Shown piece by piece: positions 1 to 7,200 of a stretch of DNA of 18,768 nucleotides. Each line of letters begins with the position of its first letter. Within the stretch, counting starts at the first letter, position 1. This DNA is from Collinsella aerofaciens. GTDB lineage: Bacteria > Actinomycetota > Coriobacteriia > Coriobacteriales > Coriobacteriaceae. The DNA is taken from contig JAJXHK010000038.1 of the NCBI GenBank assembly GCA_021639365.1, positions 1-18,768 of the forward strand, read 5' to 3'. The notes under the pieces are model-generated. The model made no database searches. It was not told where the DNA came from and was given only the letters and a program-made list of their open reading frames with translations. The translations under genes and the position numbers were made by a program.

Positions 1-171
1 GATGCGGGCGCGCATCCGGCAGGCTTTGAGATCGTACGTGAGAAGCGCTACGGCATTACCTCGGTCGACCTGCTTCGTTGGGTCGGCGATGACGATGGTG
101 AGGGCGATAGCGCCTGCACCGATGCTGACAACAACGATGTCACGACGGTTCAGGAGGACGCCCATGAGTGA
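1..171 (+). CDS. rsmD: C-terminal end of a probable 16S rRNA (guanine-966-N2)-methyltransferase (RsmD), 5' truncated by the window
   Basis: The first reading frame is open from base 1 and gives 56 residues before TGA at 169-171. It contains REKRYGITSVDLLRW, which resembles the C-terminal strand of RsmD proteins (a KRYGxT pattern), followed by an acidic, low-complexity tail rich in Asp. RsmD is an S-adenosylmethionine-dependent methyltransferase that modifies G966 of 16S rRNA in the small subunit. Its gene lies directly before coaD in many bacteria, and here its last 8 bases overlap the coaD start, so the two are probably translationally coupled. The SAM-binding and NPPY catalytic motifs lie outside the window, so the call rests on the short C-terminus and the gene order. 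Confidence 0.6.
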   Translation, partial: DAGAHPAGFEIVREKRYGITSVDLLRWVGDDDGEGDSACTDADNNDVTTVQEDAHE

Positions 172-661
172 CACCATCAACCGCGTGATCGTCCCGGGCA
201 CATTCGATCCCATCACGTTTGGTCATATCGACGTCATCCGCCGCGCCCGCCGCATCTTTCCCAGCGTGATCGTCGCTGTTGCCGAGTCGCAGGGTAAAAA
301 CGGTGTGGGCACCACGTTTATGCTCGATGAGCGCGTGGCGCTGGCCCGCGAGGCGCTCGGTGATATCGACGGCGTCGAGGTCCTGCCCTTTACCGGCCTC
401 TTGGTCGACTTCGCTCGTGAACAGGGGGCGGGGGCCGTGGTCAAGGGCCTGCGTGCCATGACCGACTTTGAGTACGAGCTGCAGCAGGCAGACCTCAACT
501 ATCGCTTGGATAGCGAGCTGGAGTCCATCTTTGTCATGAGTGCGCCGCAGTACGGTTATATCTCGAGCTCGGTCGTTCGCCAGATCGCCTCGCTCGGCAG
601 CGATGTATCGACGTTTGTCCCGCCCAACGTGGTCGAAGCGCTCAGACATCGCTTTTCGTGA
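164..661 (+). CDS. coaD: Phosphopantetheine adenylyltransferase
   Basis: The product is 165 aa, the normal CoaD length. CoaD transfers AMP from ATP to 4'-phosphopantetheine to make dephospho-CoA, the fourth step of CoA synthesis in the cytoplasm. The nucleotidyltransferase signature PGTFDPITFGH is near the N-terminus (about residues 9-19), with the GH pair of the (H/T)xGH motif. KGLRAMTDFEYELQ follows in the middle, and ISSSVVRQIA near residue 130 matches the ISSSxxR ATP-binding motif. I chose ATG 164, with a GGAGG-like site at 152-156, because an upstream in-frame extension would lie wholly inside the preceding gene. It overlaps the probable rsmD stop by 8 bases. CoA made here also supplies the prosthetic group of the ACP encoded downstream. 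Confidence is high. Confidence 0.96.
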   Translation: MSDTINRVIVPGTFDPITFGHIDVIRRARRIFPSVIVAVAESQGKNGVGTTFMLDERVALAREALGDIDGVEVLPFTGLLVDFAREQGAGAVVKGLRAMTDFEYELQQADLNYRLDSELESIFVMSAPQYGYISSSVVRQIASLGSDVSTFVPPNVVEALRHRFS

Positions 662-685
662 CGTTTTTTATTGCCTGGTGGCATG

Positions 686-694
686 TGGTAAACT
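686..694 (+). promoter_or_regulatory. Candidate extended -10 promoter for the coiled-coil gene/yceD unit
   Basis: TGG followed by TAAACT reads as an extended -10 element (TGn plus TAnnnT), with an expected start near 701 and ATG at 730. The -35 region near 666-671 is AT-rich but not a clear consensus. It lies in the 68-base gap after coaD, the first non-overlapping gap of the block. Confidence 0.4.
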
Positions 695-729
695 AGCACG
701 ATGATATGTTACCTATGAAAGGAGACCGG

Positions 730-1227
730 ATGCCGGGCGAGAATTTTCCTGGCGATAGGATCGTCAGCTTGGTCGATGAGCTCGAAGGGCTGATCGAGGA
801 AGCCAAGCCGCCTTTCGGCAAGAACGCTCAGTTCAAGGTCATCGACGCCGACGTGTTCTTCAACATCCTCGACGAGATCCGCATGAGCTATCCCGAGGAG
901 TGGCAGAAGTCCCGCCGTATCCTTAAGGAGCGCGAGGAGCTTATGGCTTCCGCCGCCGCTCAGGCCGATTCCATCATCGCCGACGCTCAGCAGCAGGCCC
1001 TCACCATTGCTGGTGAGCAGGAGATCGTCCGCTTAGCACAGCAGCAGGCCGACGACATCCGCGATCGTGCCCAGCAGTACGAGCGCGAGACGCGTTATGC
1101 TGCCGAGGACTACGCAGAGCAGGTCTTTACGCACCTGGAGGAGAACCTCAAGAGCCTGACCGGCACCGTTACCCGTTGCCGTCAGCAGCTCAACGAGGGT
1201 GCCGCCCAGCAGAATGGTCAGTGGTAA
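730..1227 (+). CDS. Coiled-coil DivIVA-like / ATP-synthase-b-like cytoplasmic protein of unknown function
   Basis: The product has 165 residues. The N-terminal third (about 1-60) is a compact region containing IVSLVDELEGLIEEAK and VFFNILDEIR. From about residue 60 to 155 it is a long, charged helix rich in Ala, Gln and Glu, with repeated AQAD/AQQQA segments typical of coiled coils. This resembles the small DivIVA- or AtpF-like proteins that precede yceD-rpmF in many Gram-positive genomes. There is no signal peptide or membrane segment. I chose ATG 730 over the earlier in-frame ATGs (706, 715) because AAGGAG at 719-724 is ideally spaced for it. Its TAA overlaps the yceD ATG by one base, so the two are coupled. 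The role is unknown; a link to septum or envelope placement would be inference. Confidence 0.8.
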   Translation: MPGENFPGDRIVSLVDELEGLIEEAKPPFGKNAQFKVIDADVFFNILDEIRMSYPEEWQKSRRILKEREELMASAAAQADSIIADAQQQALTIAGEQEIVRLAQQQADDIRDRAQQYERETRYAAEDYAEQVFTHLEENLKSLTGTVTRCRQQLNEGAAQQNGQW

Positions 1228-1781
1228 TGGCTGAGTTCCCGAGCGTTACCGTCGATCTTTCCGAGCAGCTCGAGTTTCCTGGAGATTCGTATCCGCTGAC
1301 CGGTAAGGTCGATGTCGCCACCTACACGGTGGGCGAGAAGGAGTACCAGCTGCAGGACGGCATCGACTACGACGTTGTCTTTACCAACGCCGGTACCGGT
1401 GTTTTGCTTACCGGCATGGTCCGCGCGCACGCCACCGGCGAGTGCGACCGTTGCCTGGAGCCCGCCTCGTTTGATATCGCCGGCGAGATCGAGGAGTTCT
1501 ACCTCTTTGAGGAGCCCGAGGATCCCGAGGCCTACGAGGACGGCTACGAACTCCTGGGTGAGGACCGCATCGTCGATCTGGGTGAGCCCATCAATGACGC
1601 GGTCGTTATGGACACGCCGTTTGTGGTGCTCTGCAAGCCCGATTGTCGCGGTCTGTGTCCCACTTGCGGTTGCAATCTCAACGTCGAGCAATGCGATTGC
1701 GCCGCCCAGGCAGAGGCAGAATGGGCCGCTGCCACGGAAAATCCATTTGCAGCATTGAAGAATCTCAAGCTCGATGAGTAA
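1227..1781 (+). CDS. yceD: DUF177 / YceD-family protein with an added Cys-rich C-terminus
   Basis: The product has 184 residues. YceD (DUF177) proteins are conserved beside rpmF; they have been linked to 23S rRNA accumulation, and a plant relative acts in chloroplast rRNA handling. The central CDRCLEP motif (C73, C76) is the DUF177 hallmark. A second cluster, C136, C140, C144, C147, C149, C156 and C158, forms a Cys-rich tail that probably binds zinc together with the first pair. The middle part is acidic (EEPEDPEAYEDGYE). Start ATG 1227 overlaps the preceding stop (TAATG), and GTG 1221 is a less likely alternative. It is followed by rpmF, the usual partner, after 64 bases. Confidence 0.9.
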   Translation: MAEFPSVTVDLSEQLEFPGDSYPLTGKVDVATYTVGEKEYQLQDGIDYDVVFTNAGTGVLLTGMVRAHATGECDRCLEPASFDIAGEIEEFYLFEEPEDPEAYEDGYELLGEDRIVDLGEPINDAVVMDTPFVVLCKPDCRGLCPTCGCNLNVEQCDCAAQAEAEWAAATENPFAALKNLKLDE

Positions 1782-1786
1782 AACTG

Positions 1787-1795
1787 TGGTAGTAT
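1787..1795 (+). promoter_or_regulatory. Candidate extended -10 promoter for rpmF
   Basis: TGG plus TAGTAT lies six bases after the yceD stop, 51 bases ahead of the rpmF ATG. It repeats the TGGTAnnnT pattern seen at 686-694. I see no good -35 element 17 bases upstream. Confidence 0.35.
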
Positions 1796-1845
1796 CGCTA
1801 CTTGCGCGTAATCGCCACACTGGATAGTTCATAAGGAAGGTCACT

Positions 1846-2025
1846 ATGCCCGTACCTAAACAAAAGCAGGGTCGTATCCGCACTCACACCCGTCGTTCCG
1901 CCAACATGAAGATCTCGGCTGCGGCTCAGTCCACGTGCCCCCGTTGCGGCGCTGTCAAGCTTCCGCACCACGTGTGCCCCAGCTGCGGTTTCTACAAGGA
2001 CCGCGAGGTTATCGTTACCGAGTAA
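1846..2025 (+). CDS. rpmF: 50S ribosomal protein L32, zinc-ribbon form
   Basis: This short gene encodes 59 residues starting MPVPKQKQGRIRTHTRRSAN, the typical basic L32 N-terminus that contacts 23S rRNA. CPRCG and CPSCG, 11 residues apart in the second half, give the four Cys of a zinc ribbon, so this is the zinc-binding (C+) type rather than a zinc-independent paralogue. The ribosome-binding site is AAGGAAGG at about 1833-1840, six bases before ATG 1846. It sits between yceD and plsX as in many bacteria. In some bacteria zinc uptake regulators control a second, Cys-less L32 copy; none is visible here. Confidence 0.97.
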   Translation: MPVPKQKQGRIRTHTRRSANMKISAAAQSTCPRCGAVKLPHHVCPSCGFYKDREVIVTE

Positions 2026-2026
2026 C

Positions 2027-2034
2027 GGTATACT
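2027..2034 (+). promoter_or_regulatory. Candidate -10 element between rpmF and plsX
   Basis: GG followed by TATACT, a near-consensus -10, begins directly after the rpmF stop. A transcript from about 2041 would read into the hairpin at 2066-2095 before reaching plsX. No clear -35 element is visible because the upstream bases code for the end of L32. Confidence 0.35.
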
Positions 2035-2065
2035 CTGGATGCGATGCCGTTCCAAATGGAACCAC

Positions 2066-2095
2066 AATGGCCGGCTCAATGAGTCGGCCATTTTT
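2066..2095 (+). terminator. Intrinsic terminator or attenuator after rpmF
   Basis: A 12-bp stem pairs 2066-2077 with 2081-2092 (one G-T wobble), with the three-base loop AAT, and the T-run TTTTT lies at 2091-2095. This is a textbook intrinsic terminator. The plsX ribosome-binding site (2100-2105) begins only five bases later, so any plsX transcription from upstream must pass through it, which suggests partial readthrough or attenuation. Confidence 0.8.
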
Positions 2096-2112
2096 GTATA
2101 AGGAGCATGTAT

Positions 2113-3132
2113 ATGAGTAACGTTCGCGTTTGTGTAGACGTTGTGGGCGGAGACGAGAAACCTCAGGTTGTTCTCGATGGTATCGAGTCTGCACTTGCCG
2201 CCGATCCCGATATCGAGGTCTTGGCAGCTGGCCCCGCCGAAATCGTCAATCCCTTTGCTGCTTCCCATGCACGTGTTGAGGCCCTTGAGGCACCCGACGT
2301 TATCGCCATGGAAGACGATCCCATTCGCGCCGTGATGACCAAGCGCAAGTCCTCGATCGTGCTGTCGTGCCGCGCTATCAAGAAGGGAAATGCGGACGCG
2401 TTCTTCTCCGCCGGCTCGACCGGTGCCATGACTGCTGCCGCGACCGCCTATGTGACGCCGTTTAGGTATCAGGCCGAAGGCAAGAAGCAGCCGGTACGTC
2501 CCTGTCTGACTAATGCGCTACCCAATCGCGCCGGCGGTCTGACGGTGCTGTGCGATATGGGCGCCAACCCCGATGTTGAGGTGGACGATATGGTGCGCTT
2601 TGCGCAGATGGGCAGCGCCTATGCCCGCGTCGTCTTGGGCATTGAACATCCTCGCGTAGGTCTGCTTGCCAATGGCACCGAGGACGAGAAGGGCTCCAAC
2701 TTTACCAAGGCCTGCTTCCCGGCCATGAAAGCCGCCGTTCCCGGCTTTGTTGGCAACTGCGAGGGAACGGACATCACTTCAGGTAACTTCGATGTCGTCG
2801 TTGCCGATGGCATGTCGGGCAATATTGCGCTCAAGGCCACCGAGGGCGCTGCCAAGTTTTTGCTGCAGGAGCTCAAGGGTGTCTTTATGTCTTCGCTCGG
2901 CACCAAGATTGCCGCGCTGCTCATCAAAAAGCAGATGCGCGAGATTAAGGCCAAGCTGTCTGGTGATGCCAAGGGCGGCGCGATTCTTTTGGGCCTGCGT
3001 GGCGTGGTCCTGATCGGTCACGGTGCCACTTCGGTCGAGGCCGTCAAAAACGGTACGCTCGCGGCGGCTGAAGCCGTGCGCGCCGGGCTGGTCGAGAACG
3101 TCGCCAACTCCATGGACGGTATCGTTTTATAA
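2113..3132 (+). CDS. plsX: Phosphate acyltransferase PlsX
   Basis: The product has 339 residues, close to the family's usual length of about 330. PlsX converts acyl-ACP and phosphate to acyl-phosphate, the donor for PlsY in phosphatidic acid synthesis at the membrane surface. Visible motifs are VDVVGGDEKP at the N-terminus (the family usually has DAMGGDxxP), FFSAGSTGAM at 97-106, CDMGAN, LLANGTEDEKGSN, DGMSGN from residue 232, and VLIGHGATS near the C-terminus. Two ATGs are possible. AAGGAG at 2100-2105 touches ATG 2107 but is seven bases from ATG 2113, so 2113 is preferred. The neighbours rpmF (upstream) and acpP (downstream) fit the widespread rpmF-plsX-acpP order, although the fabH/fabD/fabG genes often found between them are absent. 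Confidence 0.95.
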   Translation: MSNVRVCVDVVGGDEKPQVVLDGIESALAADPDIEVLAAGPAEIVNPFAASHARVEALEAPDVIAMEDDPIRAVMTKRKSSIVLSCRAIKKGNADAFFSAGSTGAMTAAATAYVTPFRYQAEGKKQPVRPCLTNALPNRAGGLTVLCDMGANPDVEVDDMVRFAQMGSAYARVVLGIEHPRVGLLANGTEDEKGSNFTKACFPAMKAAVPGFVGNCEGTDITSGNFDVVVADGMSGNIALKATEGAAKFLLQELKGVFMSSLGTKIAALLIKKQMREIKAKLSGDAKGGAILLGLRGVVLIGHGATSVEAVKNGTLAAAEAVRAGLVENVANSMDGIVL

Positions 3133-3179
3133 GAGCGAGTTAGAGCGCTGTTATGTGCCTCGCGGCGCACGTCGTGGGG

Positions 3180-3185
3180 TAGAAT
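3180..3185 (+). promoter_or_regulatory. Candidate -10 element upstream of acpP
   Basis: TAGAAT preceded by GGGG lies in the 124-base gap between plsX and acpP. The expected start near 3192 would place the transcript directly into the hairpin at 3198-3221. There is no clear -35 box. Confidence 0.3.
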
Positions 3186-3197
3186 CAAAACCGTGTC

Positions 3198-3227
3198 TTG
3201 GTGCCGCCCGCGCGGTGCCAATCTTTT
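3198..3227 (+). terminator. Terminator-like hairpin in the acpP leader
   Basis: A 10-bp stem (3198-3207 with 3212-3221, two wobble pairs) has a four-base loop and is followed by TCTTTT at 3222-3227. It looks like a weak intrinsic terminator or attenuator 30 bases before the acpP start. It could end plsX transcripts or modulate acpP. Confidence 0.5.
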
Positions 3228-3256
3228 GGTATTCATGCACTATGAGAGGAAGCGCT

Positions 3257-3499
3257 ATGGACCGTTCCGAAATCTTCGACAAGATCGCCGAGGTCGCTGC
3301 TGACGTTCTGGGCGTCGATGTTGCCGAAATTAGCGATGAGACCACCTTTGACGACCTCGATGCCAACTCGCTCGAGCGCCTGCAACTGGTTACGGCTATC
3401 GAGGACGAGTTCAATCTCGAGATCGATGATGAGACCCTGCTCTCGCTCAACTCTGTCGCCGACGCCGTCGACGCGATCGAAAACGCCAGGGAGGCTTAG
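3257..3499 (+). CDS. acpP: Acyl carrier protein
   Basis: The product is a small acidic protein of 80 residues with the four-helix ACP pattern. ACP carries growing acyl chains on a 4'-phosphopantetheine arm during fatty acid synthesis in the cytoplasm. The attachment serine is S38 in DANSLERLQLV at the start of helix II, followed by the acidic recognition helix and AIEDEFNLEIDDE. The residue before the serine is Asn37, where the common motif is DSL. The start ATG 3257 follows AGAGGAAG at 3245-3252. It lies between plsX, which uses acyl-ACP, and rnc, as in many genomes. No other ACP is visible in the window, so this may be the main one. Confidence 0.93.
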   Translation: MDRSEIFDKIAEVAADVLGVDVAEISDETTFDDLDANSLERLQLVTAIEDEFNLEIDDETLLSLNSVADAVDAIENAREA

Positions 3500-3502
3500 G
3501 TC

Positions 3503-4228
3503 TTGGCTTTATCCGAACGACTTACGCGCGCCCAGGAGATTCTGGGCCACGAGTTCAATGACAAGGTGCTGCTGCGCGCGGCTCTTACGCATCCTTCGGC
3601 CGTCGAAGGCCAGCCAGTCTCGGCAAGCTACGAGCGCCTTGAGTTCTTGGGTGATTCCATTTTGGGCGCCGTCGTCGCCCGTTCGCTCTTTGAGTCCTAT
3701 CCCGAGTTTGACGAGGGCAAGCTCACGCGCCTGAAGGTGTCGCTTGTCTCGGGTGCTACGCTGTCCGAGGTGTCGCATGAGCTGGGCATCGACGACATCA
3801 TTATCTTTGGTGCCTCCGAGACCGGTACCGGTGCGCGCGGCCTGCACTCGGCGCTCGAGAACGTCTACGAGTCGCTCGTGGGCGCGCTGTACCTGGATGC
3901 CGGCTGGGATGTTGCGGCGGACTTTATCCATCGTACGCTCAAGCCGCACCTGGCCTCCGAGCGTGCCGAGCACCCCGCGAACCCCAAGTCGTTCTTGCAG
4001 GAGTGCGTGCAGGCAGACGGCCACGAGCCTCCCGCGTATAAGCTGGTCGGCTCCGAGGGCCCCGCGCATGCGCCCACCTTTACCGCTGTGGTGCTCATCG
4101 ACGGTATTCGCCAGGGCCGCGGCACCGGTTCCTCCAAGAAGGAGGCCGAGGGGGCCGCTGCACTCGAGGCACTCGACCGCATGGGCTACACCACCAACGG
4201 CGTGATTCTCAACAAGAAGCCTGTTTAA
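3503..4228 (+). CDS. rnc: Ribonuclease III
   Basis: The product has 241 residues. RNase III cleaves double-stranded RNA, including rRNA precursors. The N-terminal nuclease domain holds the signature ERLEFLGDS (44-52), whose E44 and D51 match the first two catalytic acids (E38 and D45 in E. coli numbering). The second half-site is ENVYESLVGALYLDAG from residue 119. E123 matches E117, but N120 stands where most enzymes have Asp (D114). The dsRNA-binding domain runs from about residue 160 (NPKSFLQECVQ) to the end, with GTGSSKKEAEGAAALEAL. Translation starts at TTG 3503, three bases after the acpP stop, with GGAGG at 3490-3494. rnc-smc-ftsY is a common order. Confidence 0.95.
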   Translation: MALSERLTRAQEILGHEFNDKVLLRAALTHPSAVEGQPVSASYERLEFLGDSILGAVVARSLFESYPEFDEGKLTRLKVSLVSGATLSEVSHELGIDDIIIFGASETGTGARGLHSALENVYESLVGALYLDAGWDVAADFIHRTLKPHLASERAEHPANPKSFLQECVQADGHEPPAYKLVGSEGPAHAPTFTAVVLIDGIRQGRGTGSSKKEAEGAAALEALDRMGYTTNGVILNKKPV

Positions 4229-4238
4229 GCGAGGAACC

Positions 4239-7200
4239 GTGTATCTCAAGTCCCTCACGCTCAAAGGGTTCAAGTCGTTTGCCGACCGCGCCCATATGTC
4301 ATTTGAGCCGGGTCTGACCGTCATCGTCGGTCCCAACGGCTCGGGAAAATCGAACATCTCCGACTCCATCCTGTGGGTCCTGGGCGAGCAGAGCGCCAAG
4401 CAGCTGCGCGGCCAGGCGATGGAGGACGTCATCTTCTCGGGCTCGTCGGCACGCAAGCCGGTGGGTGTCGCCGAGGTCACGCTGGTGCTCGATAACTCGG
4501 ACCATATGCTGCCCGTCGACTTTGACGAGGTCGCCATCACCCGGCGCATGTATCGCTCGGGCGAAAGCGAGTACCTCATCAACTCGAGTCCGTGCCGCCT
4601 GATGGACATTCAGGACATCCTGCACGATTCGGGCCTGGGCAAGGATACGCATTCCATCATCAGCCAGGGCAAGCTCGACGCCATTTTGCAGAGCCGCCCC
4701 GAGGAGCGCCGTGCCCTCATCGAGGAGGCCGCCGGCATCTCCAAGCACAAACGCCGCAAGGAGCGTGCGCTCAAAAAGATTAGGTCGATGGACGAGCACC
4801 TGACGCGTGCCCGCGACATCAATAAGGAAATTGCCCGTCAGCTGCGACCGCTGGAGCGTCAGGTCGATCGTGCGCGCAAGTACAAAGAGCTGTCCTCGCG
4901 CGCAAACGAGCTTACGCAGATGCTGGCCGTCGACGAGCTGCGTTCGCTGCAGTTGCAGTGGAACGACCTGGAGAGCCGCTCCAAGGAAGGCGCCGCCGAG
5001 CTGGAGCTTGCGCAGTACCGCTTGGGCGAAAAGGAACGCGAGCTCGAGAAGCTCCAGGTCATGCTTGAGGAAAAGGGCCTGTTTGTGGGCGACCTGGGCG
5101 AGCAGCGCCGCCATATGCAAGACGTGGTCGGCCGCATTAACTCCGATATGCGCCTGCTCGAGGAAAAGGGCCACAACATGGTGTCGCGCCTGTCCGACAT
5201 GCGTGGCCAGATCTCGAGCTCCGAGCATCAGCGTCGTCGCGTGGTCGAGGAGCTCGAGGACGCGCGTGCGCAGCTTGAGGAAGTGACCGGTGCGCACATG
5301 CAGGCCCAGGAGGACGTTGACGCCGCTGGTCCTGCCGCCGCTGAGCTCCACGAGCGACGCGTGGCTCTCGACAATCAGATTTCGCAGCTTACGCGTGAGC
5401 AACGCGATGTGCAGCGCGTGGCCGATAACGCGGCGCTCGAACTCGCCAAGGTGAAGGACTCGCTGAGCAACGCCGAGGTTGAGGACAACATGTACGCCTC
5501 GCGCTTGGAGCAGATCGATGACCAGCTCGAGGAGGTCACGGCCTCGCTCGAGAGCCGTCGCGACCGCGCCGAGGAGCTTGAGGGCGCTCTTGAGGAAGCG
5601 CGCCAGGCCCAGGCCGATGCGCGTGAGGCCACCGAGGTCGCCCGTGCAGCCCTGAAGGACCTGCGTGCCCGCGAGAGCGAGGCACGCAACAAGTTATCCG
5701 AGGTGCGCTCGGAGCTTGCCAGCCAAAAGAAGCTCGATGCCCGCATGGCTGACAGCTCGCCGCTCGTTAGCCGTCTGATGGGCGCGCTGGGCGATGATGT
5801 CTCGGGTCGTCTGGGTGACGTGCTCGAGGCTCCTCGTGAGCTCGAGGGCCTGGTCGAGCAGCTGCTTGCCGGCGATATCGATGCTCTTTTGTTTGATGAC
5901 GCCGCCACGCTTGAGCGTGCCGGTCGCTCGGCTCTGGACCAAAAGAAGGCCTCGGGTGAGGCGCTGCTGGTCGCGCGCGGTGTGAGCGCCTCTGCTGCCG
6001 CTAAAGGCGCTGCCGGTTCCCGCCTGGTCGATCGTCTGTCCGTGCGCGCAGGCTACGGTCCCGTCGTTGAGGCGCTGCTCGGCGGTTATTACGTCGTGGA
6101 CGATCTTGCTGCCGCTCTGTCGGCGCCGGTCGTTGACGGCGTGACTTACGTGACCCCTGATGGCGCCCGCGTCGCCTGCGGCGGCCTGGTGCGTGTGGGG
6201 CTCGACGCCGGCGAGGCTTCGGGTGCTTTGGAGCGCAAGCGTCGCATTCGTGAGCTGGAGGGCCTGGAGCCCGATCTGGCTGCTGTGTTTGAGCATGTGT
6301 CGGATCAGGTCGTCGAGGCCAATGCGGCCGTTGAGGAGGCGCGTGCCGCCGAGGGCGATGCCGCCGGCGAGATCGCCCGTCTTGAGGGCGAGCGCCGCTC
6401 CCTGTTGTCCGAGATCGGCCGCCTGGAGCAAAGCGCCAACAATGCCGAGGTCGAGCGCGTGCGTATCTCCAAGCGCCGCGAGCAGGCCTCCGAGGCCGTT
6501 CGCGCCGCGCGCCCGCGCGTTGACGAGCTCACCCGTTCGCGTGACGAGGCCCGCGCGCATGCAAGCGATCTGGGCTTGCAGATTGCCGAGGCCAACGACG
6601 AACTCGACCGCGTTCGCCGTGACGATTCCGAGGCTGCCGGCAAACTCGCCGACGCCAAGGTTCGCCTAGCCCAGACGAGCGAACGCCTGCGTTCGCTGAA
6701 GGGCCGCGTACCCGACCTGGAGCATCGTCTTGAGGGCATCGACCGTCGTATCCGCGGAACACGCCAGGCTTCGCGCTCGCTCGAGCTGCTGCGCCTGCGC
6801 GTCGACCCCATGCACGAACGCTATTCGGCCCTGCTGGAGCGCGCGTCAGATTGGGCCGCACGTCTGCGCGATCAGGCTTCGCTCGAGGAGGCGGACTCGG
6901 CCTCGCTCAAGAAGACCATCGAGGATGCCAAGGCAGAGGTTGCCCGCGCTAAGGAGCGGGTCGATACCGCCACCGCCACGCAAAACGAGTTCAAGGTCGC
7001 ACGCGGCAAGCTTGAGGTGCAGGTAGAGGCCGCCATCAAGGCCATTACCGCCGATGGCACCACGGTACTCGAGGAAGCGCTCATGCTTCCGGCGCCCACC
7101 GACCGCGATGCCGCCGAGCGCGAGCTCAACCAGCTTGTGCGCCAGATCAACAACTTGGGGCCTGTGAACCAAGTTGCCATGGAGGAGTACGAGCAGCTCA

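Noticed and set aside
636..669. Possible terminator after coaD (AAGCG...CGCTT stem and a later T-run)
   Set aside because: The stem is only 5 bp, lies within the coaD codons, and is separated from the T-run by about ten bases.
5694..6560. Long antisense open frame inside smc, and similar long antisense frames elsewhere (3509-4609, 6846-7826, 15448-17505)
   Set aside because: High-GC codon bias leaves antisense frames open by chance. Their products are low-complexity and the sense-strand proteins are well-recognised families.
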